Below the pieces are notes generated by a model. The model saw only the letters and a program-made list of their open reading frames with translations, was not told the origin of the DNA and searched no databases. Positions 34,896-46,404 of a stretch of DNA of 64,000 nucleotides are shown here, one piece after another (within the stretch, counting starts at the first letter, position 1; each line of letters begins with the position of its first letter). Origin of the DNA: Bryoerythrophyllum caledonicum (taxonomy: Eukaryota; Streptophyta; Bryopsida; Pottiales; Pottiaceae); NCBI GenBank assembly GCA_963971425.1, contig OZ020526.1, forward strand, positions 5,483,976 to 5,547,975. Direction: 5' to 3'. A program made the translations under genes and the position numbers.

Positions 34896-35540
34896 CCTTA
34901 TTTCAACCTGAACAAGAAAAAAAAACTCCAAAACACCAACAAACTGTTCAATGACAAACGCAACCCTAAACTCAGAACCTAAACCCGTTTCCTCCTTGAT
35001 CTAGTTCTGGAAACCCTACAAAAACATTATCTCTCCATCCCTTCCATTCAAAAGGCCACATTCTAGACGCTCCCAATAGCCCTCTCTCCAAATCCAGAAC
35101 CCTAAACCTCTCTCTTCACGTATTTTTCCTCATTCACAACCATCACCATAACACTCACAAGCCCTTGAAAAACTCCTCTAATTTTTTTGGTTTCAATCCC
35201 TTCACCTAAACCCAACTCACAACCAACAAAAATCCTTCTAGATGATCCAACCCTAACTCCTCTCCTCCCACCAGACAAAAATCCACTTTCCCCTCGAAAC
35301 ACCATTCTCTCCACAAAACCCACAAGTAAACCTAACATTTGGGGATTTGGGTACCGAAATACACAACTCTATTTGAGGTTAGAAGGAAGGGAGAGATGGG
35401 TTGTAAAAGAATCCTACCAAGTAATGACTTGTGAGCTTACAAATGAGGGAGAGAAAGTGAGAGACGATCGGAGTTGTGGAGCTTTTGAGGGAAAACTGTT
35501 GCTGGGTTTCGGGGGATGGTTGGGGGCTGAGATCTAGGGA
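34896..35540 (-). promoter_or_regulatory. probable 5' region of PRMT4
   Basis: A strong acceptor (pyrimidine tract and CAG at 34908-34910) implies an upstream noncoding exon here. No convincing coding exon or core promoter element could be assigned. Several open frames in both directions look like chance. Confidence 0.4.
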
Positions 35541-37692
35541 CGTAATGGATTTAGAGGTGATCTAGAAATTTTGGAGATCGGCTACTTCTTCATGTTTGGA
35601 ATATTTGGATGAAATGTGTCCATTTTGGATGATGCGTGTTGAAATCATGGATGGGGCTCTTTTTTGTCGCAAAATATGGCTACAAACTCAATTCCATTTT
35701 CGGCAGGAAAGTGTTGGAGTTGAGTTTAGAACTTGTGGTGCATAAAAGCCCCAAAGCAGGAATTGCACTAAAAAGTGACAAATCGTCTCATATGCCTTGT
35801 GCCACGTCCCATGTGACACTAACCTTGAAATCCAACACACCTGACATTTTGGAGGATTAGTGTAGGAATGAGTGGCTGAAATGGCACCACATCTGCAACC
35901 GACCATGTTATCCAAGCTGGTACTTCTCAAAATCTAGGAGTGAAATAATTAGGTCTCTTCGTAGGTAAATACACTATATTAAATTGCTACCGAATCTTAA
36001 ATCCATTTAAGATTTAGGGTTTATTCTGTCCCTTTTAATCTTAAATCCATTTAAGGTTATCTTCAATCTTAAATCCATTTAAGGTTATCACCTGTGAGTG
36101 ATAACCCCCCTAAGGTTGAGCAATGAGAGAAAAAATAATATTGAAATGGTTTTTTTCAGTGATAGCCAACAGAATTGCAATTTCAACCCAAGTAATTTCA
36201 TATTTCTTTGATGGAATTTGAATTAGTTATGTTCTTTTTAAGTGTGCTTCCGTATTTAGCTGGTGGCTGCAAATAGATATCTCCCGCAAGCACCAACCAA
36301 AAGTAATGGGTCTTGACTTTTTGTTGGGAGTTGAATGGGTGGTGATGAGATGGAAGTGAGTTGGATATATCCCAATTTTATACGGGACGGATATGGGTTT
36401 TGGTTGGTTATCAAGGGGTTATTGTATTGGAAATATTATGTACTAAGTTCTTAGATTTTTTTGTAAGGTTATCCAAAGTTCACCTTTAGTGCTTGAGAGG
36501 CCCATACGTAGTTTGTAGGGGGTGAAAATGCATGGACGAGGAGGAAACTAGCGCCAAAACATACTTCACAACAAACGTAGCCCAGGTTTCGATGGTTCCA
36601 ATGAGACCACAACCACAAGAATTGATGCAGGCTTCAACAAACTACAATGAAATTCAATGATTGACAAACTACAGTGTCGTTGTGATATGTATCCAATGTG
36701 TACATGATGTTTTGCATAATCTATCACACTCATAGAACCTCCTAGGTCTTGCCGGTCATGCTTGGCACTAAAGGGTTAAGTTTGGAAGATCTCGATAGTC
36801 ACCAAAATCAAGTTGAAATACTCATAGGAGAACCATACCATGCCATGAATCTGAACCCCCTTTCCCTCTTTGAGCTGATAATAAGTACTCAAACCTACAT
36901 ATTAGGGTTGATCTTCTTGTTAATCAGAAATGAAAGAGAGGATCAAACTTTGGGTATATTTACCTTGTGGAAAAGTAATTTCCCGAGGATTCCTTGATTC
37001 ATCCTCTACACTAAACACTTAATACAGTGTGAATTCATTGATAATGTGGGTGAAAAATGATGTGGACCATATCAATTTTGGTTTTGGAACACAATTGATG
37101 TGGGCACATTTCAACATGCGTCATGTCATTCTTTGCCACCTCAGTGCCACTCACTACCAAATATCTTCCAATCCTCATCGCTTGCCTCCACCTCACCACC
37201 ACATCTCCATAATCCACATTAATTTTGTGTCAACAATTTTGAAACATCCTACACTATATTCTAAGGAACATGATTTGATGTGGATTGAGAATTGAGGCGG
37301 ACCACTGTAATTTGTGTGTACAGTACTGGAAATAGTGTACGTATTTCAAAATAGATTGGTCCACACTATAAACATTGTCTAGAGGTAATGGAAAAGAGGT
37401 AATATTACCAAAGGAAGAAAAAAGAATAAGTGGAGTGGATGAGGAAATAGAGTGTGTCCGCCGCAAGAAATTAAGACTGGATCTGATCCACGTCACTCTA
37501 AGGGCGGCATTTTCCACGTGGCAGTCCATGGGGCCCCCCAAGTGGGATGGAGAAGATATTTGTTCTCCCACGCACCACTTGTATGGTGGATCAGTGAATC
37601 TGAGGGCCTTACCACACGGGAGGGGGAGGAAGTTTCACAACTTCCTCCAACATGGCACTAGTGGCACGAAAAATATTCTTTTCCTCCAATAT
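35541..37692. other. intergenic, no gene seen
   Basis: AT-rich sequence with short open frames only. A 19-bp palindromic repeat, AATCTTAAATCCATTTAAG, occurs three times at 35993, 36037 and 36065. Confidence 0.5.
35993..36083. repeat. triplicated 19-bp repeat
   Basis: AATCTTAAATCCATTTAAG occurs three times in 91 bp. The core CTTAAATCCATTTAAG is an imperfect palindrome. Confidence 0.92.
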
Positions 37693-37922
37693 GGCACTAC
37701 ACTGAATAGGTAGATTAGTGTTAGATTTTAGTAAGATTTGAAAATGCTATAAGTTTTTACTCTTGACAAAAATATTTACCAAGAGCATTGATTCCAATAC
37801 TAATGAAAGATCCCCATCTTGACCAACATAGAGGGTAAAAATATTGGACAACACTAAAAGCTTGCAATGTGTTTATGTAAATTAGTGTATCTAACACTAA
37901 TCTACCTATTCAGTGTAGTGCC
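37693..37922. mobile_element. MITE with perfect 34-bp terminal inverted repeats
   Basis: The first 34 bases (GGCACTACACTGAATAGGTA...) are exactly the reverse complement of the last 34. The interior is AT-rich and noncoding. A clear target duplication is not visible at the ends, so the superfamily is not assigned. The perfect arms suggest a recent insertion. Confidence 0.88.
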
Positions 37923-37931
37923 TGTGGACTT

Positions 37932-38350
37932 CCAGGCACTTAGGTTGGATGACCTATAACCACCACGAACCCCATAATGGACAAGGTAAAGTGGACTAAA
38001 ACCACCACAGACCCACCCCATTTCCAAAATTTTAGGAAGTCACATATGATTGGGTGTTAGTTCATGATTGGTTCAAAGCTGCCGGTTTTTAGTCAATGCA
38101 GAAGTGGTTATTGGTACAACTTAGTGTGGAAATAGAGAGTTTGGTAAGTCGAGGAATGGGTCACGGCTTACTATCCACTTTGAAAATCTGTAGCAATTTC
38201 AATATGAAGAAATAAATGGTCACAACAATTGCAATATTCATGAAATCCTATTTTGAATTCCCAAAAAATGTCTTACCACGTATACAAACGCTATAAATAG
38301 GTCAGCAAGCTTAAGTTGGTGGTTATAGGTCATCCAACCTTAGTGCCTGG
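37932..38350. mobile_element. second MITE, ~34-bp terminal inverted repeats
   Basis: Left arm 37932-37965 (CCAGGCACTTAGGTTGGATG...) pairs with right arm 38317-38350 with one mismatch. It begins only 9 bp after the preceding MITE. The interior is noncoding. No target duplication could be confirmed. Confidence 0.85.
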
Positions 38351-40548
38351 TAGTTTTCAACGGCAATTATTGTGCCAAGTCATTGCCATGTAGATTCCAA
38401 AGCAAATTCCAAAGCTACAAAGTTGTTCCATGTCATTCTTGCCACTCCCCCTACTTCCTCTCATGTGGCAACCACTTGCTAATTTGAACCAATGTGAGTC
38501 ATCCAACTCACTGCCTTTCCTCTCGTGTGGTTTGGCCCTGAAACCTTCTGGAAGTGCAGGCCAATCTACAATGCATCACAAAAATCTTAGGGAATGGGGA
38601 CGATGCCGTTTTCATATAAAAATCATATTGTTACAAGGGTCCGTGGGTGTAATATCATTTCCATGTAGAATCGATATCGTTTGCACCATTGAAATATTGT
38701 TGCATTGTTATCATATAAAATTTGTTTCAACGAGTTTTGATGCAAGATTTAAACAGATGATGTTTCAAATCTATATTAAATACATTTATACAATTGTCAT
38801 ATAATTCTAGATTTTTATCAATGTTGTATTGAGAAAAATTAATCTTTTTAGGAAAGATTTTTTTTTTAGCCACTAGTAAGAAAAATAATCTCCGGTAGAA
38901 ATCCAACAGTTGATTTGTGCTGCATTGGAGAATCTTAGTTTATAGCATGCATGATATTTTATTTTATTTTTTGGCACAAGTAAAGGACCCTTTACTGCAC
39001 GAAAAGAAAAAGGAAACAAAGCGACACCCCGCCAGGTCCATGCATGATATTTTGATCAGTTGCAAGGACAGAGCTGGAACAAACTAATCTAAACTTTTGT
39101 CCATTTTGGACGAGTAATACAGACAATCTGTTTTAGTGTGTGATAATTATTGACTTGGGTTTAAATACATTTATTCACTAAATACAATAATTGTTTCTGG
39201 GCAACATGAAGGAAAATGATATTACTTGCTAGTATTAAAATCTCCCATTTTAAAAAAAGTGTCATAACAAAAGTTTTTAGAGTTGCCCGTTGTGTCCGCA
39301 CTCAACAATGTCTTATAAAAATGGCATAAATTTTGGTCATTAGGTATGATGAAAATCAAAATTACTCTTCCACGTACCTCTTGTCTTTTGCATCTTTGTA
39401 AAAATACACGGTTTTCATTCCTAAGTTTGAAAAATATAGACATTATATTTGTTGATGAATTTTATACACTTTGTCTATAAAATATTCTATATACATTTCA
39501 AATTAAGTTTTTCATATACGGATACTACATCAAATCCTTATGTGTACTATAATATATTTCAAAATAGGTATTTATAATATGTCATTTTTGTTGTGTGGAA
39601 AATGTATGATTTTTGAATATATCATTCCTATTCAACTTTTGTATCAAAAATTGCTATATATGGATCTCATATTGTTTTTGTATACAAATACTCTACATAC
39701 ATTTCATATGAAGTTTTACACAAATAGATAATATATAACATGATTATGTATACTATATCACATTTCAAGATGTATATTAACTGTATGACATTTTTGTCAT
39801 ATAAAAAGTGTATGACTTTATATATATATCATCTCCATCCAACTTTTATATCAAATTTTAGCACATATAGATTTCATATCACACTTTTAAGATATGAAAT
39901 CAAGAGGTATTGCGACAATATTGTTTCCATAAAGACTTTATATACACGTAGAACATGCAATTAAGCAATTATGCACTTAGCCAAGTGCACTGGTTGGTGG
40001 TAGAAAGCCGCAAGTTATTTGCTCATAACTTTTTTTTAAATCAAAATTTGGCAAAAGTTTAGTATGTTTTTTGTCAAATTTTTTTGGTGTTTGTCATATC
40101 ATACATTGGCATCTTTATGTTCATATCAGTAATATATTTTTTACATTCGCTACCTTTTTTTAGAAAATATATGATTTCTACTCTAGTTTGCAAATCCTGC
40201 TACAAAATTATGATCATGTGCCCAAAGAGATTATAAATGTGTTATGAGTTATTATAGGATTTTAGAGTATTGCACTACAAATACAATGTGTAAGAGATAC
40301 AAAAATATATATGCAAATTCCTAAGACAGTGTAAAGTACCTCACTGTATTTTATAATGCAAAAACATACATAATCAAGCAATTCCACACTATTGTTGAAG
40401 AATTCTAAAATCAAACATATCATATGGACCACCCAATATATAAATATATACCACCAACCGAACGATAGACACATCTCAAACTGCATTATACTAACGTACT
40501 TGCCACCTAAACTACGTGCATGCTCTACTAAGTATATAGCTCCACGGC
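38351..40548. other. AT-rich intergenic region
   Basis: No gene is seen. A ~200-bp tandem duplication lies at about 39540-39690 and 39743-39890. Both copies share TATG(T)-TACTATA, ATGACATTTTTGT-type and CAACTTTT(G/A)TATCAAA blocks in the same order. Confidence 0.55.
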
Positions 40549-41247
40549 TCACAGCTCATCTGCTGGCGGAACGACTCCCTCCACGTGTCCAATGGCGCTA
40601 CCTACCATAGCGGATAGTTCATGATCCTCCACTGGACGATCTCCCACATCTTCAATGCCAATGGACGCACACTCAACAAATCGGTAATTGCCAGGAACAC
40701 CCTCCCGCGTATGCCTTACCCTGTCATCATTATAGAAAAAGCCATCCTTTGCATTGAAGGACATCTCTCGCTCTGATGAGAAGGCCCCCTGAAATGCAAT
40801 GATGTCCTCAGATACGCTAGATCTTGGAATGGGAGGCAAACCTGGTCCGGTATCACTCTGAGTACCTCCGAACGTCTCTTGTGTCTCCGATACAGGCTCT
40901 GATTGAGGAGGCATCGAAGGCTGTCGAATCCTCCTCTGCACCGAAAAAAATTCACATGAATCCAATCCTTCTTCCTCCATCTCCAACCTAGGACCATCAA
41001 ATGTACGCCCCCGTCCTGCCCCTGCCGCCAAACTAACATCTATTACACCTGTATCTTGCATCCTCTCTGTAGGTGTTGCAGACGTCGCCCCTGAAGTATC
41101 TCCCACCGTCCGCTGTGTTGATGGAATTCTCTCTCCATCCTCATCGGCGTCTGAATCACTGCCAGATGAAAAATCTTCAGTGGTACCTGAACGTGGCAAT
41201 CTCTCATGTAAACCACCTCCATCCTCATTGTCCTCTTCATTCCTCAC
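40549..41247 (-). CDS. acidic low-complexity ORF overlapping the large ORF
   Basis: This frame of 232 codons has no ATG at its 5' end; the first codon shown is GTG and overlaps the stop of the upstream large ORF by 4 bases in another frame. It is rich in Asp, Glu, Ser and Thr, probably disordered, with a somewhat more ordered final third. I recognise no family. Most likely it is the C-terminus of the same protein, joined by an intron, a frameshift or a sequence error, rather than a separate gene. Confidence 0.45.
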   Translation of the reverse strand: MRNEEDNEDGGGLHERLPRSGTTEDFSSGSDSDADEDGERIPSTQRTVGDTSGATSATPTERMQDTGVIDVSLAAGAGRGRTFDGPRLEMEEEGLDSCEFFSVQRRIRQPSMPPQSEPVSETQETFGGTQSDTGPGLPPIPRSSVSEDIIAFQGAFSSEREMSFNAKDGFFYNDDRVRHTREGVPGNYRFVECASIGIEDVGDRPVEDHELSAMVGSAIGHVEGVVPPADEL

Positions 41248-44200
41248 TCCACCAACCGCATCTTCGGTCTCAGGTACGATGTTGCACCAGTACTTGTTCC
41301 ACCAGTCCTGACCAACAGTTGTCCTTGGAAATTGTCGGACAACTCATTGTACAGGAATGAAACTCTGTCTGTACAATCGTCAATGATGAAAACCTCAGAT
41401 CCCTGGAAATCTCCTTCAAGGATCGTGGGAATGGCCGTAGATATGTTACACGCCACTAAGCCCCAACCACGGGGCAAGTATGAGCCCACTAGTCTTGCGA
41501 GCTCTGATGGAGATCTCTCAAGTGAATCAACTTCAGAGGGTTGGCGTGCCTCACTCCAGTGATCCAAGAATACAAGTGGAAGTGGAACGTCTCCAGAAAC
41601 ATAGTTCGGGCCAGGAGATGTACCCACAGGGTGCTGCATACAAATCACAACATCGCCAATCGGTTGTACTTCTTGCTCCAGACGCCCATTCTCTGTAAAA
41701 TCAAGAGCATAGGGATTAACCGAGTTGGGATCAAAAGCCCAGCATCCACGTCGCATAGTACATCCCTCTGGAAGCTTCACCTTCGTGAAAAACTCCTCAT
41801 TGGCATACATAGCCGCTGGTAACAAGAAGATGACGTTCCATCGTTCAATATTTGCCATCCATAATGTCAGCTGTGCAAAAGCTGCGGATAATTGGGCGTC
41901 TCCCCAATGACCATCTCCATGCCTCCCACCGCCACGTCGACAATCAATCACCCACAAACATGGTTTCCCCAACTCTATGTAGTCGGTGCGGAATAATCCT
42001 CTTCTACACCAAACCGGAAGAAGATTCTCTGTGTCGCTCTGCCCTGGCCTCTTGACTTCCATCTGCCATTCCCAATTAGCAGTAGCCAATTCTCCCACAT
42101 CCACGGACAGTCCAATGTATCCACGCCCCCCTGCTGCAATGTCACCATAATGAAACCTGATGGAAGGGGGGATGAGGTAGCCTATGTCTTCCAGTTTAGA
42201 CACCTTCCCCCGCATAGGAACACTCCAAGTATTTTTCGTGGCAGCATTCAAAAGCTTCCCAAAGGTATCAAGTTGTGCACTACTCCTCGGAAAATACTTC
42301 GCTACACGGATACGAAAGAACTCTTCCATGGAATCAGGTGTACTTTCCTTGTTCTCCACCATCAACCAACGGATCGAATTCATCACAGCTTCTCGTCTCT
42401 GATATCGATCACAAACACCGGCAATCGTACGAGGATGTGGATTCTTGTCTTTTACACCGTCGAAATAATATGCTTGTGAAGGTCTTACTCCATTCTCCCT
42501 CACCGGCTTCGCTGCAGCAGACTTTGCCAACCGAAGATAATATGGATTCGGAACCCTACCTAGAGGCCTCGACCAATTCTGCGCCATCTCCTTTCTTGTT
42601 GGTCGTACGTCCGCATTTGGATCCAGCTCTTTCTTCCTCGCCATGTCCTTCCACTTGTCCTCTTCCTCCTTGCTGTAAAAGAGAATGCCGTCTTCGTAGT
42701 CCTTGCATACTTGAATGATAGCTTTGAAGCAGTCATTGCTCGGATTCCATGCATGATTGGTCAGATCCTCCATGTTTTTGGCCAACCTCTTCACCGTGAC
42801 AACTCCATCCCCCTTGGGCAACTTATGCACTGCACTTGCCGCACTCACCAAAGCAACTGCCCTGCGTGCATCGTCCGCACGTAATGTGCTATCAGGCCTC
42901 CCGTATAGATCCCAAATTTGACGGATCTTCCTCAAATCCTCCTCCATGGTAGAATATGAATGTCTCTGGAACTCCGCCACGTTGATCCGCGCAGACTTCT
43001 CAATGTAAAAGCGACGATCATCATACACCACAAAAGAGGCCTCCCGCCGCTCAAACCTGTCCAGATACTCGTTTAAAGGCATAGTACCATCTCTCCACTG
43101 CTGCTGTGCAAACTTACAAGCTGCTACTATGTGTTGCCCATCCACCGGTTCCCAAATGATATGATCTTGAAGCCAAGAATACTGGGATCCCATGGCACCC
43201 TGTGCAGAAGCTCTCCCGTGTGCAATGAACATGCGCTCAAATTCTCGTGCGGTACCTACCAACGGAAATGGCAGCTCTTCCTTCTCAACGACACCATCAT
43301 CGGTGGTAGTATGCACGATGTATCTGATCGGTCGAAGTACCAATCTACTCACCCGAGTCGCGGATTCTGGGTCTCGTAAGCGGTTGAATACTTCTCTGAC
43401 CCTCTTCTGTGATAAAACCCGGTGGTTGGTTTCCGGATTCTCTACAGAGACAATGCGGTCCATGTGTGCCATAAACACAAAATTCCCCCACACTAATCCT
43501 TTCGCAATCTCCTCTGTTGTAGGCACTGGTGCTTTTAAATTCATAGGAGTTGGAACATCCTGTGGTATCTCTGCATTGTCTTCAAAATCCTCTGGTATAT
43601 TGTCTGGAAGGTTGTGAAAATCTTCTTCCTCCGGCGCCATGGCTGACAAATCAGCTGAATCTCCCGGTGTAGATGTAGGGGCCCTATGATGACCATCAGA
43701 CGTCCTGAGCCCCGACCTAGGAATCCTGCCACTAGATCTTGCACTTCTCCCAATCAACCTCCTCCCACTTGGATCCAAGCTTGATGGGCCTTCTCTTGAA
43801 CCAGAAGCTACATCACTGTCAACACGTCGTGGCCTCTTCGTAGGACGTCTACTGGTTAATGGAGGATTCGGTAATGTCTGTACCTCAGAAGTTGCGGTGG
43901 GATGTTGGCCTCCACTTCCTCTCCCCCCCTTTAGTGGTCGCCAATCCAGTTGCAACGGCTCAGCAAGAATTCGATAAACTTCTGTTTCTTCTGGTTCCGT
44001 TGGTGGGGCTTGAGTTGTCGCACGTGATGGGTCCCTCTCCCGAAATGCTTCATATCTAATATGTTCCTCCATAATCTTCTTAGCCTTCAGCAGCATCTCC
44101 GGTGATAACGCTAAACAGGCTAAGACGTTGTTGTGTCTAGCTGTACGTACCGCAAGAGAGATGTTCAACCAAAACGTCTGCAATGATTTGAGGAATTTCA

Positions 44201-44522
44201 CCTGACCTGGATTTTGAAGAAGATTCAAAGGGACAGGTGCAAGAAGCAACTTCTTCGAAAGGGAAGTCTTCACCTCCGATTGACCTGGACCCACTGCGCA
44301 AGTAATGTATACCATATCATCACGTCGAAGAGTGATTGCCTGGATTTTGCCAAAACTCTTCCCCAACGCCGATTTACGCTTCCCCAACTCAAAGGGATAA
44401 TCCGTCACCCATAAGAAGGCGCTCGACTCATCCACTTCCGCGATCCACCAACCGTGGCTCTCCCAGATTCTATCAATATTTGGTGGTGCCTTAATGCAAC
44501 ACTCAAAAAACCTGTATATCAT
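41244..44522 (-). CDS. large unknown protein with ParB-like and methyltransferase-like features
   Basis: This uninterrupted frame of 1092 codons is the longest clean single-exon frame outside the LINE. Residues 1-165 form an ordered domain I do not recognise; 200-330 are basic and disordered. Around 390-505, a DGQHIVAACKFA motif preceded by LVLRPIRYIV recalls the ParB/sulfiredoxin fold. Near 855 is VIDCRRGGG, and around 1005-1050 P-E-L-x-G-LVACNIS with EVFIIDD resembles the AdoMet region of DNA N4/N6-methylases. The canonical (D/N)PPY is not evident. ParB-methylase fusions are known in bacteria and phages. ATG at 44522 is possible, but a good splice acceptor at 44512-44514 suggests upstream exons. 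Function is unproven. Confidence 0.5.
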   Translation of the reverse strand: MIYRFFECCIKAPPNIDRIWESHGWWIAEVDESSAFLWVTDYPFELGKRKSALGKSFGKIQAITLRRDDMVYITCAVGPGQSEVKTSLSKKLLLAPVPLNLLQNPGQVKFLKSLQTFWLNISLAVRTARHNNVLACLALSPEMLLKAKKIMEEHIRYEAFRERDPSRATTQAPPTEPEETEVYRILAEPLQLDWRPLKGGRGSGGQHPTATSEVQTLPNPPLTSRRPTKRPRRVDSDVASGSREGPSSLDPSGRRLIGRSARSSGRIPRSGLRTSDGHHRAPTSTPGDSADLSAMAPEEEDFHNLPDNIPEDFEDNAEIPQDVPTPMNLKAPVPTTEEIAKGLVWGNFVFMAHMDRIVSVENPETNHRVLSQKRVREVFNRLRDPESATRVSRLVLRPIRYIVHTTTDDGVVEKEELPFPLVGTAREFERMFIAHGRASAQGAMGSQYSWLQDHIIWEPVDGQHIVAACKFAQQQWRDGTMPLNEYLDRFERREASFVVYDDRRFYIEKSARINVAEFQRHSYSTMEEDLRKIRQIWDLYGRPDSTLRADDARRAVALVSAASAVHKLPKGDGVVTVKRLAKNMEDLTNHAWNPSNDCFKAIIQVCKDYEDGILFYSKEEEDKWKDMARKKELDPNADVRPTRKEMAQNWSRPLGRVPNPYYLRLAKSAAAKPVRENGVRPSQAYYFDGVKDKNPHPRTIAGVCDRYQRREAVMNSIRWLMVENKESTPDSMEEFFRIRVAKYFPRSSAQLDTFGKLLNAATKNTWSVPMRGKVSKLEDIGYLIPPSIRFHYGDIAAGGRGYIGLSVDVGELATANWEWQMEVKRPGQSDTENLLPVWCRRGLFRTDYIELGKPCLWVIDCRRGGGRHGDGHWGDAQLSAAFAQLTLWMANIERWNVIFLLPAAMYANEEFFTKVKLPEGCTMRRGCWAFDPNSVNPYALDFTENGRLEQEVQPIGDVVICMQHPVGTSPGPNYVSGDVPLPLVFLDHWSEARQPSEVDSLERSPSELARLVGSYLPRGWGLVACNISTAIPTILEGDFQGSEVFIIDDCTDRVSFLYNELSDNFQGQLLVRTGGTSTGATSYLRPKMRLVE

Positions 44523-45013
44523 TACAAAACGATAGTCACTATTAGTATGGAATAAGATTCTTCTTTCATATATAGATTTTTTTCACAAAGGCATGACAAT
44601 TACATTAATAGATGATCATTTCACACGAATAGAAAATGAGTATTGATTTAGGATAAGACCTTGATTTTAGGGACAATTGTTTTAATATATTACACTTTTT
44701 TCCTATTTGCAAAAATTTGTGTACGTAGAACCAATACTATGGATAATTTGAAAGTTTAATATGTTAAGCAACAAAATGCATTATCAAAATCCATCTAGAA
44801 ACACTTCAAAGTTGTTCATTTTAATTGAAGATCAACTATTGAAAAATTAATCCACTTCCATCTCCAACCCTAAATTCCCATTCAGTACTACTTCTCTTCC
44901 ATTAAACACCCTTCATGTACTTGAAAAAATGTATGAGCAAATAACGAACATCATGATTAACCCCAAAGGTACCGTGACGATTTCAAAAATAAACTTCAAA
45001 ATCCTTGGTTCTA
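44523..45013. other. AT-rich spacer
   Basis: No gene is seen. Upstream exons or the promoter of the large minus-strand ORF may lie here, but none could be picked out. Confidence 0.4.
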
Positions 45014-45859
45014 GTGCAATGTATAAAAGAAAAAAACATCAACTTTTATCTCTACTTTTGACCGTAGGATCTAAATTAAAACTTGTTAAATAACCCATTC
45101 ACAAAATTCCATCAACTTTGACTGCCCGGATCGAAAGATTATAGTGTTTGAAACAAAACAAATGGTTCATTTTATTCCCTATGTTTACTGGATCAAAAGA
45201 CTTTGACTTCACTTCGTGTCAAATTTTTGCACTCCACAAGATCTAAATCCAATATCAATGTGTTAAGCATGATCCTTTTAGTTTTGGTGAAATAGCATAT
45301 TAATCCAAGTCAATCATTTTCACACATTGTCACAGATTTTCGGCCAAGGTACCAAAAAAACTTCCACATTTCCACATAAAACTTTGAGATCTTCATATCA
45401 TTTACTTTTGATTTTTCCTACGGCATTATGTGTTGTAACCCACCGTATTGACCATTTGGATTCTCATTTAAAACAATATCAAGTGCACAAAAATATATAA
45501 CGCGAATTGAGATTTTTTAAACCTCCACTCATTGCGCGATTTTTTTGATTATGCTACACTCCTTATCTACTTCTGAAATTTGGTTTGTAAGGAACTAACA
45601 TCATGCCTAACATTATGGTAATTTACTGAGACCTTTTTTAGTGCAAAAATTCGACACAAATTGAAGTCAAAGTCTGGTGATCCAATAAACGCAGGGAAGA
45701 AAATGAACATTTTATCTACTTCAAACATTATAATCTTTCAATCCGTGCGGTGAAACTTTATGAAATTTTTTATGCATATTACTTAATAAGTCGTTAATGA
45801 GATCCTACGGTTAAAACTACCAAAAAAATCTTTATTTTTTCTTCCTTGCTAATTGCACA
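45014..45859. mobile_element. foldback/MITE with ~230-bp inverted arms
   Basis: Left arm (about 45014-45240) and right arm (about 45635-45859) are reverse complements with moderate divergence. Shared blocks in order are ACCGTAGGATCT, CGGAT(C/T)GAAAGATTATA, TGTTCATTTT-TTCCCT and GACTTTGACTTCA. The ~400-bp spacer is noncoding. A related arm occurs at 24980-25115. Confidence 0.8.
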
Positions 45860-45909
45860 AAAACAAGCAATTTTAACGATTTTTGGTTGAGATATTCTCC
45901 ACATCATTT

Positions 45910-46085
45910 ATTGACCAAGGTACTGTGGGTATCAATAGTGAGGGTATCACCACCAGGGTATGACTTCCGTAGTACCAACACCCGGTTATCATCAAGGTAT
46001 CAACTTAGGGTGTCAACTTAGGGTTTCGGATGTGGGTATTGTATTTTCGGGTATCAATGACGGATATCAATGCATTGCACCTTTT
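45910..46085. repeat. GGGTATCA-type degenerate repeats
   Basis: The motif GGGTATCA and variants (GGTATCAACTTAGG, GGGTATTG) occurs about eight times. Similar motifs in reverse orientation (GTGATACCC, GGTGATACC) appear at 63790-63870. Confidence 0.6.
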
Positions 46086-46204
46086 GGTAGTCGTATGAGG
46101 GTGTGCGCGCGCACACCCCAGGCAGTAGTTGTGAGGGAGGCTGAGTGTGAGAGCCTAGGGTTTGGAGAGAGACAATGAAGGTATGGGAGAGAGGGGAATG
46201 GAGG

Positions 46205-46404
46205 NNNNNNNNNNNNNNNNNNNNNNNNNNNNNNNNNNNNNNNNNNNNNNNNNNNNNNNNNNNNNNNNNNNNNNNNNNNNNNNNNNNNNNNNNNNNNNNN
46301 NNNNNNNNNNNNNNNNNNNNNNNNNNNNNNNNNNNNNNNNNNNNNNNNNNNNNNNNNNNNNNNNNNNNNNNNNNNNNNNNNNNNNNNNNNNNNNNNNNNN
46401 NNNN
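46205..46404. other. assembly gap (200 N)
   Basis: Exactly 200 unknown bases. It may hide the 5' part of the piggyBac-type element. Apparent open frames across it are meaningless. Confidence 0.99.

Noticed and set aside
35102..35537. First coding exon of PRMT4
   Set aside because: No frame there joins in phase with recognisable PRMT4 sequence; a noncoding exon is likelier.
37693..37922. CACTA transposon because the arm contains CACTAC
   Set aside because: The inverted repeat extends two bases further out and no 3-bp target duplication is present.
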